64,000 nucleotides of DNA from Rodentibacter myodis (GCF_001999305.1 NZ_MLHQ01000007.1:1-64000); one strand, 5' to 3'. Counted from the first letter of the stretch, positions 37,837 through 48,658 are shown. The notes: a model not told the origin generated them from the sequence alone. Numbers and translations: made by a program.

Positions 37837-39183
37837 ATGTTAATTTTCATCCTCATCGCATCAATAGCGCTACTGTTACTATTGATCATCAAATTTAATG
37901 TCCATGCATTCGTAGCTCTCACCATTGTTAGCTTACTCACAGCAATCGCAACGGGTATTCCTGTTGATAAAATATTACCGACACTTCTGACCGGTTTTGG
38001 AAATACTTTAGCCTCAGTCGCATTATTAGTAGGCTTGGGCGCAATGATTGGTAGATTACTTGAAATTACAGGGGGAGCTAAAGTATTAGCCGATACACTC
38101 ATCAATAAATTTGGTGAAAAAAGAGCACCTTTTGCTTTGGGCGTGGCTTCTCTTTTATTTGGTTTTCCAATCTTCTTCGATGCCGGATTGGTGGTCATGC
38201 TACCGATTATATTTAGTGTAGCAAAACAGTTTGGTGGTTCTTTATTTAAATATGCATTTCCTGCAGCCGGTGCATTCGCTGTCACACATGCATTTTTACC
38301 TCCCCATCCTGGTCCAGTAGCTTCTGGAGAATTACTCGGTGCAAACATTGGTTTATTAACCATAATTGGCGTAATTATAGCCATTCCAACCTGGTACTTT
38401 GCGGCTTATTTATACGGCACATATTTAGGCAAAAAATTTCACCTTGAATTACCTAAATCCTTCTTAAATGTCGCACCGATAAACGAAACAACATTAAACC
38501 CACCAAGTTTCAAAAAAGTCATGTTCATTCTGCTGTTGCCACTTTGCCTCATTATGTTAGATACCGTACTACATACGTTAAGCGTAACCAAAGTAGTCGA
38601 TAGCTCCGTACTCTGGGTTCAAAGTTTACGCTTATTAGGTAAAACACCGGTTGCATTATTAATCACATTACTTGTTTCAATTGTCCTATTAAAAGATCAA
38701 AGAAGCTACGAACAAATTGAAAAAATCTGTGACAACGCATTAGGTCCAATTTGTGCAATCGTGTTAGTTACAGGAGCGGGCGGTATGTTTGGTGGTGTCC
38801 TACGTACAAGTGGCATTGGCGATCAATTAGCCTCAATGTTATCAGATACCGGTATGCCCATCATTGTTGCCGCCTTTGTCATATCAAGTGCTCTACGTGT
38901 AGCCCAAGGCTCCGCAACCGTTGCAATCACAACAACATCTGCGCTCATCGCACCAACCGTTGCCGCAACAACGGGATTAAGCCAATTCGATCTTTGCTTC
39001 ATTGTCATTTCTATTGCTTCCGGTGCAACAGTGTTAGCCCATGTGAATGATAGTGGTTTCTGGCTAGTCAGCCGTTTCTTAGAAATTGATACTAAAACAA
39101 TGTTCAAGACTTGGACGGTACAAGAAACATTAATCGGCTTAGTTGGCTTTGCTTTCTCTCTTATCGGCAGCATCATTCTCTAA
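37837..39183 (+). CDS. Gluconate/idonate permease, GntP family
   Basis: The 448-residue inner-membrane protein has about 12-14 hydrophobic segments and GntP-family motifs (FGFPIFFDAGLVVMLPI; HAFLPPHPGPVA; 'SGATVLAHVNDSGFWL'). It should import gluconate, idonate or related sugar acids with protons. It is third in idnD-idnO-permease. Whether it corresponds to GntP, GntU or IdnT cannot be told from sequence by eye. Confidence 0.9.
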   Translation: MLIFILIASIALLLLLIIKFNVHAFVALTIVSLLTAIATGIPVDKILPTLLTGFGNTLASVALLVGLGAMIGRLLEITGGAKVLADTLINKFGEKRAPFALGVASLLFGFPIFFDAGLVVMLPIIFSVAKQFGGSLFKYAFPAAGAFAVTHAFLPPHPGPVASGELLGANIGLLTIIGVIIAIPTWYFAAYLYGTYLGKKFHLELPKSFLNVAPINETTLNPPSFKKVMFILLLPLCLIMLDTVLHTLSVTKVVDSSVLWVQSLRLLGKTPVALLITLLVSIVLLKDQRSYEQIEKICDNALGPICAIVLVTGAGGMFGGVLRTSGIGDQLASMLSDTGMPIIVAAFVISSALRVAQGSATVAITTTSALIAPTVAATTGLSQFDLCFIVISIASGATVLAHVNDSGFWLVSRFLEIDTKTMFKTWTVQETLIGLVGFAFSLIGSIIL

Positions 39184-39189
39184 CAAACC

Positions 39190-39235
39190 AAAGTGCGGTC
39201 AATTTTCAAAATATTTCTAAAATTGACCGCACTTT
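39190..39235. terminator. Perfect 17-bp USS-pair terminator
   Basis: AAAGTGCGGTCAATTTT (39190-39206) is exactly inverted at 39219-39235. It lies 7 bp past the permease stop and is the longest such pair in the window. Confidence 0.85.
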
Positions 39236-39276
39236 GCTAAAATCAGCCATTCTTTTTTTCCAAGCAAGGATAAACA

Positions 39277-40140
39277 ATGACTGATTTGTCTTTTATTGTT
39301 GAGATTAACGAGCAAAATCTCACCGAAATCCTACAACAATCCCTTGAAAAACCGCTTGTTCTCAATTTTTATGCACCAAGCCATCAAGAATCCGCCGATT
39401 TTCTCAATACGCTTGAAGGTGTGGCGGAACAATACCAAGGTCAGTTTATTCTCGGTAAGGTAAACTGTGAAACAGAGCAAATGATCGCCGCACAGTTTCG
39501 GATTCAAACCTTACCAACTACCTATTTGTTCAAAGAAGCACAAGCTCTCGATGCGTTCCCCGGCGCGCTTGAACACACCTCATTAATGCAACGTTTAAGC
39601 GTGATTTTACCCAAAGAGGAAGAATTAAAATTCCAACAAGCTTTGGATTTCTTGCAAGTGGAAAATTATGATGCGGCATTGCCATTATTAAAAGAGGCGT
39701 GGGATATCTCCGTCTCCGATAAGAAAAACAGCGACATCGCCCTACTTTATGCGGAAACCTATATTGCGATGAAGAAAACCGAACCGGCACAAGACATTTT
39801 AAATCAGATTCCGCTGCAAGATCGTGATAGCCGTTGGCAAGGATTACAAGCTCAAATTGAATTATTAATTCAAGCTGCCGACACACCGGAAATTCAACAG
39901 TTGCAGGAAGATTTCGCCAAAAACCCAACAACTGAGATCGCGATAAAACTTGCGGTGCAATTACACCAAGCCAATCGCAACGAAGAAGCGCTCACCCTCC
40001 TTTTTGGTATTTTAAAAACGGATTTAAACGCACAAAATGGTGAAGTGAAACAACAGTTTTTATCGATTCTTAGTGCAATGGGTAATGCCGATCCGCTCAC
40101 AAATAAATTTCGCCGATTGCTTTATTCGTTACTTTATTAA
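39277..40140 (+). CDS. cnoX: Thioredoxin-like chaperone CnoX (YbbN)
   Basis: The 287-residue protein joins a thioredoxin-fold domain (1-110) to TPR-like repeats (115-287; QALDFLQVENYDAALPLLKEAW; QLHQANRNEEALTLLFGIL). It resembles E. coli CnoX, which protects unfolded proteins and hands them to GroEL and DnaK. The usual thioredoxin active-site position reads SHQES, so both active-site cysteines are absent; E. coli has SQHC there. Cys64 in GKVNCETEQ is kept and matches the redox cysteine of E. coli CnoX. The trxB gene follows. Confidence 0.88.
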   Translation: MTDLSFIVEINEQNLTEILQQSLEKPLVLNFYAPSHQESADFLNTLEGVAEQYQGQFILGKVNCETEQMIAAQFRIQTLPTTYLFKEAQALDAFPGALEHTSLMQRLSVILPKEEELKFQQALDFLQVENYDAALPLLKEAWDISVSDKKNSDIALLYAETYIAMKKTEPAQDILNQIPLQDRDSRWQGLQAQIELLIQAADTPEIQQLQEDFAKNPTTEIAIKLAVQLHQANRNEEALTLLFGILKTDLNAQNGEVKQQFLSILSAMGNADPLTNKFRRLLYSLLY

Positions 40141-40173
40141 TTGCGTAAAAATATGCAAACGAAATAACGTGAT

Positions 40174-40249
40174 GGGTACGGACACCACGCTTGGTGTCCA
40201 TAATATTATCCCATTGGATTTTTATCGGACGCCGGCGTGGTGTCCCCAC
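40174..40249. repeat. Fold-back hairpin repeat between cnoX and trxB
   Basis: GGACACCAcgctTGGTGTCC (40180-40199) is a perfect 8-bp hairpin. A second hairpin with stem GGACGCC/GGTGTCC lies at about 40227-40245, in inverted orientation, with an AT-rich spacer between. It is the same family as the copies near 10614, 31433 and 48727. Confidence 0.7.
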
Positions 40250-40308
40250 TTTTTACTAGGATAATCCATTGTGCAATCGGCACATAACATCAAAATTCAT
40301 ACTCATAA

Positions 40309-41271
<963 letters not shown>

Positions 41272-41283
41272 TCCCTCGCCAAC

Positions 41284-41316
41284 GCTCCCCTCTTTTAACC
41301 AAGAGGGGGCATTTTT
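41284..41316 (+). terminator. Terminator between trxB and cydD
   Basis: GCTCCCCTCTT pairs with AAGAGGGGGC (one bulge, one G-T pair) over a 6-base loop and is followed by T5. It ends 21 bp before cydD, so cydD transcription must either pass it or start within it. Confidence 0.75.
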
Positions 41317-41337
41317 AGATGATAACCAATAAAAATA

Positions 41338-43101
41338 ATGGACAAAATTCGCCAAAAATATCTGCAAAAATGGCTTCGTGCGCAACAACACCCCATCAAA
41401 AAATTAATGCACGCCAATATTGCGCTTGCCGCACTTTCGGCACTTATTCTTGTGGTGCAAACCTATTTTCTCGCCACATTGCTTGATAAACTGATTATGC
41501 AAAATGTACCGAGGGATGAACTTATTCCCTATTTTCTCGGTTTAATGCTCTGTTTTACTTTGCGGGCAACAATATTATGGGGGCGTGAAAAAATTGGTTT
41601 TGAAAGTGGCAAACGGCTACGTAGTCATATTCGCCAACAAATTCTCGAAAAAATTCATCTGGTCGGCCCTGCCACTATCAATCAAAAACCTGCCGGTAGC
41701 TGGGCAAGTATAATGTTGGAGCAAGTAGAAAATCTGCATAATTTCTACGCCCGTTTTCTACCGCAACAAAGCCTTTCCGTCATTGTGCCGGTGGTGATTT
41801 TAATTGCCGTGTTTCCATTAAATTGGGCTGCAGGCTTAATTTTAATGCTCACCGCCCCCCTCGTGCCGATTTTTATGATGTTGGTCGGTATGGTGGCGGC
41901 AGACAGCAGCCAAAAAAATATGGAAACCCTCTCCCGCCTCAGCGCACAATTTTTAGATCGTCTGCAAGGTCTTGAAACCTTACGCCTTTTTAACCGCACT
42001 TTAGAACAAACCCAACACATTGAAAACGCAACGGAAGATTTTCGTGAAACCACAATGGATGTATTAAAACTGGCGTTTTTATCCTCTGCCGTGTTGGAAT
42101 TTTTCACTTCAGTTTCTATTGCCTTAATGGCGGTTTATTTCGGCTTCAGTTACTTAGGACAAATTGAATTTGGCACTTATAATGCTTCACTAACACTCTT
42201 TACCGGCTTTTTCTGCCTGATTCTTGCCCCCGAATTTTACCAACCTCTACGCGATCTCGGTGCTTACTATCACGATCGTGCGGCAGGTATTGGCGCGGCA
42301 GAAGCCATTGTGGATTTTTTAGAAACGGATTATCGCTCGATGAATCAAGGCGAACGCGATCTTCCTCTTGAAAGTGCGGTTGAAATTTCAGCCGAAAATC
42401 TTGTGGTGCTTTCCCCTCAGGGTATCGCCCTCACTCAGCCTTTAACCTTCCATATTCCGGCAAATCACAACATTGCTTTAGTGGGGCAAAGCGGTGCGGG
42501 CAAAACCTCACTAATCAATGCTATTTTAGGCTTTTTGCCCTATGAGGGTTCACTCAAAATTAACGGACAAGAATTGCGTGAAAGCAATCTGACGAATTGG
42601 CGAAAACAAATTGCGTGGGTGGGACAAAATCCGTTGCTATTACAGGGGACAATTCGGGAAAATTTATTACTTGGCGATATTCAAACCGGCGAGGATGAAA
42701 TTAATCGTGCGTTAAGCCTTGCTCAAGCCAAAGAATTTACCGATAAACTTGGGCTTTCTTATGAAATTAAAGACGGTGGTTTAGGGATTTCCCTAGGACA
42801 AGCACAACGCCTCGCCATTGCACGGGCGTTGTTGCATAACAAAGGAAAATTACTCTTACTTGACGAACCCACCGCCAGCCTTGATGCTCAATCGGAAAAT
42901 CTGGTTTTACAGGCTTTAAGTGAAATGAGCTGCTATCAAACAACCTTGATGATTACCCATCGTATTGAAGATCTCAAACAATGCGATCAAATTTTTGTGA
43001 TGCAACAAGGCAAAATTGTGCAACAAGGTGATTTTTCACAACTTAAAAATAAAGGCTTTTTTGCCGAACTCCTCGCCCAACGAAAACAGGACATTCAATA
43101 A
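41338..43101 (+). CDS. cydD: Heterodimeric thiol ABC exporter, CydD subunit
   Basis: The 587-residue protein has an ABC exporter membrane domain (about 20-320, six helices) and an ATPase domain (350-587) with Walker A GQSGAGKTS, signature ISLGQAQRLAIAR (a variant of LSGGQ) and LLLLDEPTASLD. With CydC it exports cysteine and glutathione to the periplasm and is needed to assemble cytochrome bd. No strong ribosome site is seen before the ATG. The stop overlaps the cydC ATG by one base. Confidence 0.95.
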   Translation: MDKIRQKYLQKWLRAQQHPIKKLMHANIALAALSALILVVQTYFLATLLDKLIMQNVPRDELIPYFLGLMLCFTLRATILWGREKIGFESGKRLRSHIRQQILEKIHLVGPATINQKPAGSWASIMLEQVENLHNFYARFLPQQSLSVIVPVVILIAVFPLNWAAGLILMLTAPLVPIFMMLVGMVAADSSQKNMETLSRLSAQFLDRLQGLETLRLFNRTLEQTQHIENATEDFRETTMDVLKLAFLSSAVLEFFTSVSIALMAVYFGFSYLGQIEFGTYNASLTLFTGFFCLILAPEFYQPLRDLGAYYHDRAAGIGAAEAIVDFLETDYRSMNQGERDLPLESAVEISAENLVVLSPQGIALTQPLTFHIPANHNIALVGQSGAGKTSLINAILGFLPYEGSLKINGQELRESNLTNWRKQIAWVGQNPLLLQGTIRENLLLGDIQTGEDEINRALSLAQAKEFTDKLGLSYEIKDGGLGISLGQAQRLAIARALLHNKGKLLLLDEPTASLDAQSENLVLQALSEMSCYQTTLMITHRIEDLKQCDQIFVMQQGKIVQQGDFSQLKNKGFFAELLAQRKQDIQ

Positions 43102-44828
43102 TGCGCGCGTTACGACCTTTTATCGGTTTATTCAAATTTGTGAAATTGCCCCTAGTTTTAGGCTTAGTATTGATGATATTAGGACTGGCTTCCAGTATGG
43201 GCTTGCTCACACTCTCCGGCTGGTTTTTAGCGGCAACCGCCATTGCTGGACTCGGCACATTATTTAACTTTTTCTATCCTTCCGCCAGTGTGCGTGGTTT
43301 GGCTGTGGGACGAACAATTACACGTTATTTTGAAAAAATCATCACCCACGATGCCACTTTCCGCATTTTGGCAAAATTACGTGTACAAGTGTTTGAAAAA
43401 ATCATTCCTTTAAGCCCTGCCGTATTAAGCCGTTATCGCAACAGTGATTTATTAAACCGCTTAGTTTCCGATGTGGATACCCTTGATAGCCTCTATTTAC
43501 GCCTGCTTGCCCCATTCCTTACGGCAATTTTTGTCATTGTGGCAATGACTCTTGGCTTGAGCTTTATCAATCCCCCTCTCGCCCTTGGTTTAGGCGGATT
43601 TCTACTTGTATCCTTAATCCTGATTCCAACCTTTTTCTATCGTTTAGGGCAACAATTCGGTAAATCGTTAATTCAATCACGTGCGGCTTACCGCTCACAA
43701 TTTTTGGAATTTATCCAAGCCCAAGCTGAACTTGTACTCTTTAATGCCGAGGATAAAATTAAAGCCAAAATGATGGCAACCGAAAAAAACTGGTTAGAAA
43801 ATCAAGCAAAAGAAGCAAAACTAAGCGGATTTTCAACCGCACTTGTGATGTTCTTAAACGGCTTGCTCGTTTGTGCAATGCTATGGTTTAGCAGCCGTGC
43901 CGATTTGGGAACGGATGAATATCATACTGCCTTTATCGCCTTATTTACCTTTGCGGCGTTGGCGGCATTTGAAATCATCACACCATTGGGTGCCGCCTTT
44001 TTACATATTGGACAAGTCATTGCGGCGGCAGAACGGGTAACGGATATTATTGAACAAAAACCCTTAGTGGCGTTTAAGGGGGATACCAAATTTGAAGCCA
44101 AAGTGCGGTTAATTTCTGCCAAGAATTTGAATTTTACTTACCCGGGACGAGAAAATCCCGCCTTGGAGAACCTCACACTTCACATTGAGCAAGGACAAAA
44201 AATCGCCCTTCTTGGCAAAACCGGCAGTGGAAAATCCACCTTACTTCAACTTTTGGTGCGTAATTATGATGTCAATCAGGGCGAACTTTTACTTGCCGAA
44301 AAACCAATTTCTGCTTATGGCGAACAAACCTTACGTGAACAATTTTGTTTTTTAACCCAACGTGTTCACGTATTCAGCGATACTTTACGTCAAAATTTAC
44401 AGTTTGCCGATAACCACCCCATTTCCGATGAAAAAATGACAGCTGTGCTAAATCAGGTGGGATTAGGGAAATTATTAGATCAAGAACAAGGATTGGATCT
44501 TTGGCTTGGCGATGGTGGTCGCCCCCTTTCCGGCGGAGAGCAACGCCGTTTAGGACTTGCACGTATTTTATTAAATAACGCCCCCATTTTATTATTGGAC
44601 GAGCCAACCGAAGGGCTTGATCGTGAAACGGAACGCCAAATTTTACGTTTAATTTTACAACACGCAGAAAATAAAACACTGATGATGGTGACCCACCGTT
44701 TAACCGCTATTGAACAATTTGACAATATTTGCGTCATTGATGAAGGAAAACTGATCGAACAAGGCAATTATGAAACCTTGATAGCAAAAGAGAACGGATT
44801 CTTTAAACGATTGGTTGAACGAGTATAG
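43101..44828 (+). CDS. cydC: Heterodimeric thiol ABC exporter, CydC subunit
   Basis: The 575-residue partner of CydD has the six-helix exporter domain (about 15-310) and an ATPase domain with Walker A GKTGSGKST, canonical signature PLSGGEQRRLGLAR and ILLLDEPTEGLD. CydD carries the degenerate signature and CydC the canonical one, so the two sites should be unequal. TAATG overlap with cydD indicates coupled translation. The convergent SRP RNA gene begins 13 bp downstream. Confidence 0.95.
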   Translation: MRALRPFIGLFKFVKLPLVLGLVLMILGLASSMGLLTLSGWFLAATAIAGLGTLFNFFYPSASVRGLAVGRTITRYFEKIITHDATFRILAKLRVQVFEKIIPLSPAVLSRYRNSDLLNRLVSDVDTLDSLYLRLLAPFLTAIFVIVAMTLGLSFINPPLALGLGGFLLVSLILIPTFFYRLGQQFGKSLIQSRAAYRSQFLEFIQAQAELVLFNAEDKIKAKMMATEKNWLENQAKEAKLSGFSTALVMFLNGLLVCAMLWFSSRADLGTDEYHTAFIALFTFAALAAFEIITPLGAAFLHIGQVIAAAERVTDIIEQKPLVAFKGDTKFEAKVRLISAKNLNFTYPGRENPALENLTLHIEQGQKIALLGKTGSGKSTLLQLLVRNYDVNQGELLLAEKPISAYGEQTLREQFCFLTQRVHVFSDTLRQNLQFADNHPISDEKMTAVLNQVGLGKLLDQEQGLDLWLGDGGRPLSGGEQRRLGLARILLNNAPILLLDEPTEGLDRETERQILRLILQHAENKTLMMVTHRLTAIEQFDNICVIDEGKLIEQGNYETLIAKENGFFKRLVERV

Positions 44829-44840
44829 AAAGGAAGTTGG

Positions 44841-44954
44841 GCGGAAACCTCCCCAGCTTCTTCTCGGCACACAGCACTTCCGACTTTGGCTGCTTTCTTC
44901 CGAACCTGACCGAGTAAACCGGACACCGTTGCGAGAGACCGAGAAGGTTTCCAT
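44841..44954 (-). ncRNA. ffs: Signal recognition particle 4.5S RNA
   Basis: The minus strand shows the conserved SRP domain IV: GGTCAGGTTCGGAAG with the tetraloop region, then AAGCAGCC, within a long hairpin. The outermost helix is GGAAACCT (44952-44945) with AGGTTTCC (44850-44843). Further pairing is CTTCTCGG with CCGAGAAG. Size, about 114 nt, and the internal-loop bases fit the bacterial 4.5S RNA that binds Ffh. Exact ends are estimated from the helix. Confidence 0.95.
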
Positions 44955-44981
44955 TGATACCGCAAAATGCGATTGGCGCGT

Positions 44982-45010
44982 ATTATGCAAGAATTGGCTC
45001 AGCATTGCAA
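44982..45010 (-). promoter_or_regulatory. Promoter of the 4.5S RNA gene
   Basis: TTGCAA (-35, 45010-45005) and CATAAT (-10, 44987-44982) are 17 bp apart on the minus strand, followed by ACGCGCC. The transcript would begin about 20 bases ahead of the mature 5' end, allowing processing. Confidence 0.65.
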
Positions 45011-45059
45011 AGGTTAATTGTAAAGTGCGGTCAATTTTGATGAGAATTTAAACTAAATC

Positions 45060-45290
45060 AGCGACATGTGCCTGCTTGTCGTTTTACCATACTTAAAAGA
45101 AATGAACATAGCACTAAGAAAAGTCGGTAACAGCATGATAAAAATGGATTCCCCCCTCCGCAAGCGGAGAGCAGGAAAAGATATTTTGAAATTGTCATCT
45201 TTACACTCTCTACAAATGGAGAGAAAAAAATATTTTGAGGTAGTTATCTTCGCCCCCAAATAGACAATCTAATAACGATCTTTATAGCTA
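45060..45290. other. Gene-free spacer with repeat fragments
   Basis: No plausible gene is seen. The spacer has a small palindrome CTCCGCAAGCGGAG (45156-45169) and a second weaker copy CTCTCTACAAATGGAGAG (45206-45223), similar in style to fragments at 19600-19700. They look like remnants of one dispersed repeat. Confidence 0.45.
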
Positions 45291-45353
45291 TCTTAAAGAC
45301 GGACGGTACAATTTAATAAATTCTTTACATCACTCTCCAAATAAGGAGCAAAC

Positions 45354-45821
45354 ATGAACTACCTCCAATACTATCCCACAGATGTTGTAAATGGCGAAGG
45401 CACGCGTTGTACGTTATTTGTCAGTGGTTGTACACACGGTTGCAAAGGTTGCTACAACCAAAAAAGTTGGTCATTCAGTGCCGGGGTACCTTTTGATGAA
45501 GCAATGGAACAACAAATCATTAATGATTTAAAAGATACCCGAATCAAACGCCAAGGATTAACCCTTTCCGGCGGAGATCCACTCCACCCTCGCAACGTAG
45601 AAACGCTTCTACCTTTTGTACAACGTCTCAAACGCGAATGCCCTGATAAAGATATTTGGGTATGGACAGGCTATAAATTAGATGAACTTGGTGAACAACA
45701 ACGAGCTATGTTACCCTACATTGATGTGCTTATTGACGGTAAATTTATTCAAGAACTTGCTGATCCTAGCCTGATCTGGCGAGGTTCGGCAAATCAAGTG
45801 ATTTATCGATTTAAGATTTAG
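45354..45821 (+). CDS. nrdG: Anaerobic ribonucleotide reductase activating protein
   Basis: The 155-residue radical SAM protein has the cluster motif Cys26-xxx-Cys30-xx-Cys33 (SGCTHGCKGCYN) and LTLSGGDPLHP. It makes the glycyl radical on NrdD under anaerobic conditions. The start N-Y-P (MNYLQYYPTDVVNGEG) and length fit the family, and AAGGAG precedes the ATG. The reductase nrdD is not in the window. The 3' end overlaps the convergent yjjV gene by 11 bp. Confidence 0.95.
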   Translation: MNYLQYYPTDVVNGEGTRCTLFVSGCTHGCKGCYNQKSWSFSAGVPFDEAMEQQIINDLKDTRIKRQGLTLSGGDPLHPRNVETLLPFVQRLKRECPDKDIWVWTGYKLDELGEQQRAMLPYIDVLIDGKFIQELADPSLIWRGSANQVIYRFKI

Positions 45822-46605
45822 CAAATAAAGTAACGCTCTCTTCCCAAATTATCTGCTCAATGAATGACGCTGATTCATCCCTCAACGTGCATAGCGCTTT
45901 GAAACTTTCTGCGATTCGCTCAGGGCGATTCGGTTGCCCTTGAAAACCGAATACCGGCATATCGGGACTATCGGTTTCCAACACCAACGCCTCTAACGGT
46001 AATTTAGCAATCGCTTGACGGGTTTTATTGGCACGTTCATAAGTAATGGTACCGCCCACGCCAATTTTATAACCAAGGTCCACAAAGCGTTTGGCTTGCT
46101 CATAACTTCCGGCAAAACCGTGAATTACACCACACTTTGCGGGAGAAATACGTTTCAAAAAGGTAAAAATTTGATCGTGTGATTTTCGGCTGTGAATATT
46201 TACCGATAAATTGAACTGCTTCGCCAAATAAAGCTGGCTTTCAAAAAAATGGCATTGTTTTTTCCAAAGTTCCTCACTCAGCAAATCAGGAATTGCACGC
46301 TCTAAGCCAATCTCCGCCACCGCCGTACAGTTTTTATCACGGTGCGCTAAGGCCTGTTCTAACAACATCAAATCATCTTCCAAATGTTCTTTGATATAAA
46401 GCGGGTGCAGCCCCAAGCCATAATATAAATTTTGCGGATAAAGTGCGGTCATTTTTTGAATCGTTTTAAAATCCCGCTGCAACACGGCAACAATAAGTAT
46501 TTTTTCCACCCCTGCCTGCTTCGCATTTTCCATTAATTGCGAAAGTGGCTCACCGGTGAATTGCTGAAGGTAATCAAGATGTGTGTGTGTGTCGAAAAAA
46601 GGCAT
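45811..46605 (-). CDS. yjjV: TatD-family metal-dependent hydrolase YjjV
   Basis: The 264-residue TIM-barrel protein has the metal-site motif DTHTHLD with His7 and His9, GLHPLY, AEIGLE, NIHSRKSHD and ETDSPD. The TatD family contains 3'-5' DNases and related hydrolases; the YjjV branch has no firm substrate. The His-x-His codons form a (GT)6 run at 46580-46592. It is tail to tail with nrdG and overlaps it by 11 bp. Confidence 0.9.
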   Translation of the reverse strand: MPFFDTHTHLDYLQQFTGEPLSQLMENAKQAGVEKILIVAVLQRDFKTIQKMTALYPQNLYYGLGLHPLYIKEHLEDDLMLLEQALAHRDKNCTAVAEIGLERAIPDLLSEELWKKQCHFFESQLYLAKQFNLSVNIHSRKSHDQIFTFLKRISPAKCGVIHGFAGSYEQAKRFVDLGYKIGVGGTITYERANKTRQAIAKLPLEALVLETDSPDMPVFGFQGQPNRPERIAESFKALCTLRDESASFIEQIIWEESVTLFAKS

Positions 46606-46623
46606 AACATTCCCTTAGAAAAA

Positions 46624-46642
46624 CACCCGTTTAAAACGGGTG
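46624..46642 (-). terminator. Hairpin after ppiB
   Basis: CACCCGTTT pairs with AAACGGGTG over a one-base loop (in practice a larger loop after fraying). It lies between ppiB and yjjV on the same strand and probably reduces read-through. Confidence 0.6.
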
Positions 46643-46653
46643 CAAACAACTTA

Positions 46654-47166
46654 TTATTCGTCAATAGAAACCGACTCAATCACCACATCGTCTTTCGGCA
46701 CATCTTGGTGGAAACCTTTGTTGCCGGTTTTAACACCTTTGATTTTATCCACAACGTCCATTCCTTCCACCACTTCACCAAATACGGCATAACCCCATTC
46801 TTGCAACACTTCTTTACCAAACATTTCTTTTGAACGGTAATCGAGGAAATTGTTATCCGCAACATTAATGAAAAATTGCGAACTGGCAGAATGTGGATCA
46901 GAAGTGCGAGCCATTGCAATGGTGCCACGTTTGTTGCTTAGGCGGTTATTGGCTTCATTTTTAATCGGGGCTTTGGTCGCTTTTTCACGCATACCGCTTT
47001 CCATTCCACCGCCTTGAATCATAAAACCATCAATAACGCGATGAAAAATTGTGTTATTATAAAAACCCTCTTTACAGTAATTTAAAAAATTTTCTGCCGT
47101 TATCGGTGCTTTATCAAAATCTAATTTAATTTTAATATCGCCAAAATTTGTGTGTAACGTAACCAT
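46654..47166 (-). CDS. ppiB: Cyclophilin-type peptidyl-prolyl isomerase B
   Basis: The 170-residue cytoplasmic cyclophilin has catalytic [14 protein letters not shown] with the active-site Arg, [16 protein letters not shown], and [18 protein letters not shown]. It speeds cis-trans isomerisation of prolyl bonds. No signal peptide is present, so it is PpiB rather than PpiA. It is divergent from cysS across 112 bp, an order also known in Haemophilus and E. coli. Confidence 0.96.
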   Translation of the reverse strand: MVTLHTNFGDIKIKLDFDKAPITAENFLNYCKEGFYNNTIFHRVIDGFMIQGGGMESGMREKATKAPIKNEANNRLSNKRGTIAMARTSDPHSASSQFFINVADNNFLDYRSKEMFGKEVLQEWGYAVFGEVVEGMDVVDKIKGVKTGNKGFHQDVPKDDVVIESVSIDE

Positions 47167-47278
47167 TTTGTTTTCCTTTCGTAAAATAAAGGGCAGTATT
47201 ATTTCACAATCACGGCAAAAGTGCTATAAAGTGCGGTCGGTTTTCCAAATGTTTTACCAGTTTTAAGTCGAGTTCAAA

Positions 47279-48658
47279 ATGCTAAAAATCTTTAATACCC
47301 TCACCCGAGAAAAAGAAATTTTTAAACCTATCCACGAAAATAATGTGGGAATGTATGTGTGTGGCGTAACCGTTTATGATCTATGCCATATCGGACACGG
47401 ACGCACTTTTGTATCCTTTGATGTAATCGCCCGTTATTTACGTTATTTGGGCTACAACTTAACCTATGTGCGCAACATTACTGATGTGGACGATAAAATC
47501 ATCAAACGTGCGTTGGAAAATAAAGAAACCTGCGATCAATTAGTGGATCGTATGGTGGCGGAAATGCACAAAGATTTTACGGCATTGAATGTGCTGCCAC
47601 CTGATTTTGAACCCCGTGCAACCCATCATATTGCTGAAATTATCGAAATTGTTGAACTGCTTATCAAACGTGGACACGCTTATGTGGCTGATAACGGCGA
47701 TGTGATGTTTGATGTGGAAAGTTTTAAAGAATACGGCAAATTATCACGCCAAGATTTGGCACAACTCCAAGCCGGCGCACGGATTGAAATCAATGAAATC
47801 AAAAAAAATCCAATGGATTTTGTGCTATGGAAAATGTCTAAACCAAACGAACCAAGTTGGGATTCCCCTTGGGGAGCCGGTCGCCCGGGCTGGCATATTG
47901 AATGTTCCGCAATGAATAGCAAGCAATTAGGCAATCATTTTGATATTCACGGTGGCGGTTCGGATTTAATGTTCCCACACCACGAAAATGAAATTGCCCA
48001 ATCTTGTTGCGCCCACGATGGTGAATACGTCAATTACTGGATTCACTCGGGTATGATTATGGTAGATAAAGAAAAAATGTCGAAATCCCTTGGCAATTTC
48101 TTCACCATTCGTGATGTATTAAGCCATTACAATGCAGAAACCGTGCGTTATTTCTTACTCACCGCCCACTACCGTAGTCAACTCAATTACAGCGAAGAAA
48201 ACCTCAATCTTGCACAACAAGCCTTAGAACGCTTATACACGGCATTGCGGGGAACAGATAAAAGTGCGGTCACTTTTGGCGGCGAAAATTTTGTTGAAGC
48301 ATTTCGTGAGGCGATGGATGATGATTTCAACACACCAAACGCCCTTTCAGTGTTATTTGAAATGACACGAGAGTTAAACAAACTTAAAACTGAAGATATG
48401 CCAAAAGCCAATGGCTTAGCCGCACGTTTGCGTGAACTTGGCAGTATTTTAGGTTTGCTTGAAAGTGATCCGGAAACCTTTTTACAAGCCGGTTCTGACG
48501 ATAGCGAAGTTGCAAAAATTGAAGCCTTAATCAAACAACGCAACGAAGCCCGAGCAGCCAAAGATTGGGCAACCGCCGATGCAGCACGTAATGAACTCAC
48601 CGCAATGGGAATCATATTAGAAGACGGAGCAAACGGCACAACTTGGCGTAAGCAATAA
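47279..48658 (+). CDS. cysS: Cysteinyl-tRNA synthetase
   Basis: The 459-residue class I synthetase charges tRNA-Cys, whose gene is at 11264. It has the zinc ligand Cys28, HIGH at residues 37-40 (CHIGHG), the second zinc segment [10 protein letters not shown] ... HHENEIAQS, and KMSKS in [11 protein letters not shown]. The C-terminal anticodon domain ends at TTWRKQ. Length is typical. No strong ribosome site is seen upstream; ATG 47279 follows a USS-bearing leader. Confidence 0.97.
   Translation: MLKIFNTLTREKEIFKPIHENNVGMYVCGVTVYDLCHIGHGRTFVSFDVIARYLRYLGYNLTYVRNITDVDDKIIKRALENKETCDQLVDRMVAEMHKDFTALNVLPPDFEPRATHHIAEIIEIVELLIKRGHAYVADNGDVMFDVESFKEYGKLSRQDLAQLQAGARIEINEIKKNPMDFVLWKMSKPNEPSWDSPWGAGRPGWHIECSAMNSKQLGNHFDIHGGGSDLMFPHHENEIAQSCCAHDGEYVNYWIHSGMIMVDKEKMSKSLGNFFTIRDVLSHYNAETVRYFLLTAHYRSQLNYSEENLNLAQQALERLYTALRGTDKSAVTFGGENFVEAFREAMDDDFNTPNALSVLFEMTRELNKLKTEDMPKANGLAARLRELGSILGLLESDPETFLQAGSDDSEVAKIEALIKQRNEARAAKDWATADAARNELTAMGIILEDGANGTTWRKQ

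Noticed and set aside
41284-41316. Attenuator controlling cydD
   Set aside because: The hairpin ends right before cydD, but no leader peptide or alternative pairing is visible, so a plain trxB terminator is simpler.
46580-46592. (GT)6 run at the 5' end of yjjV as a phase-variable tract
   Set aside because: It encodes the conserved metal-binding Asp-Thr-His-Thr-His motif, so the run follows from the protein sequence, and six units is short for slippage.
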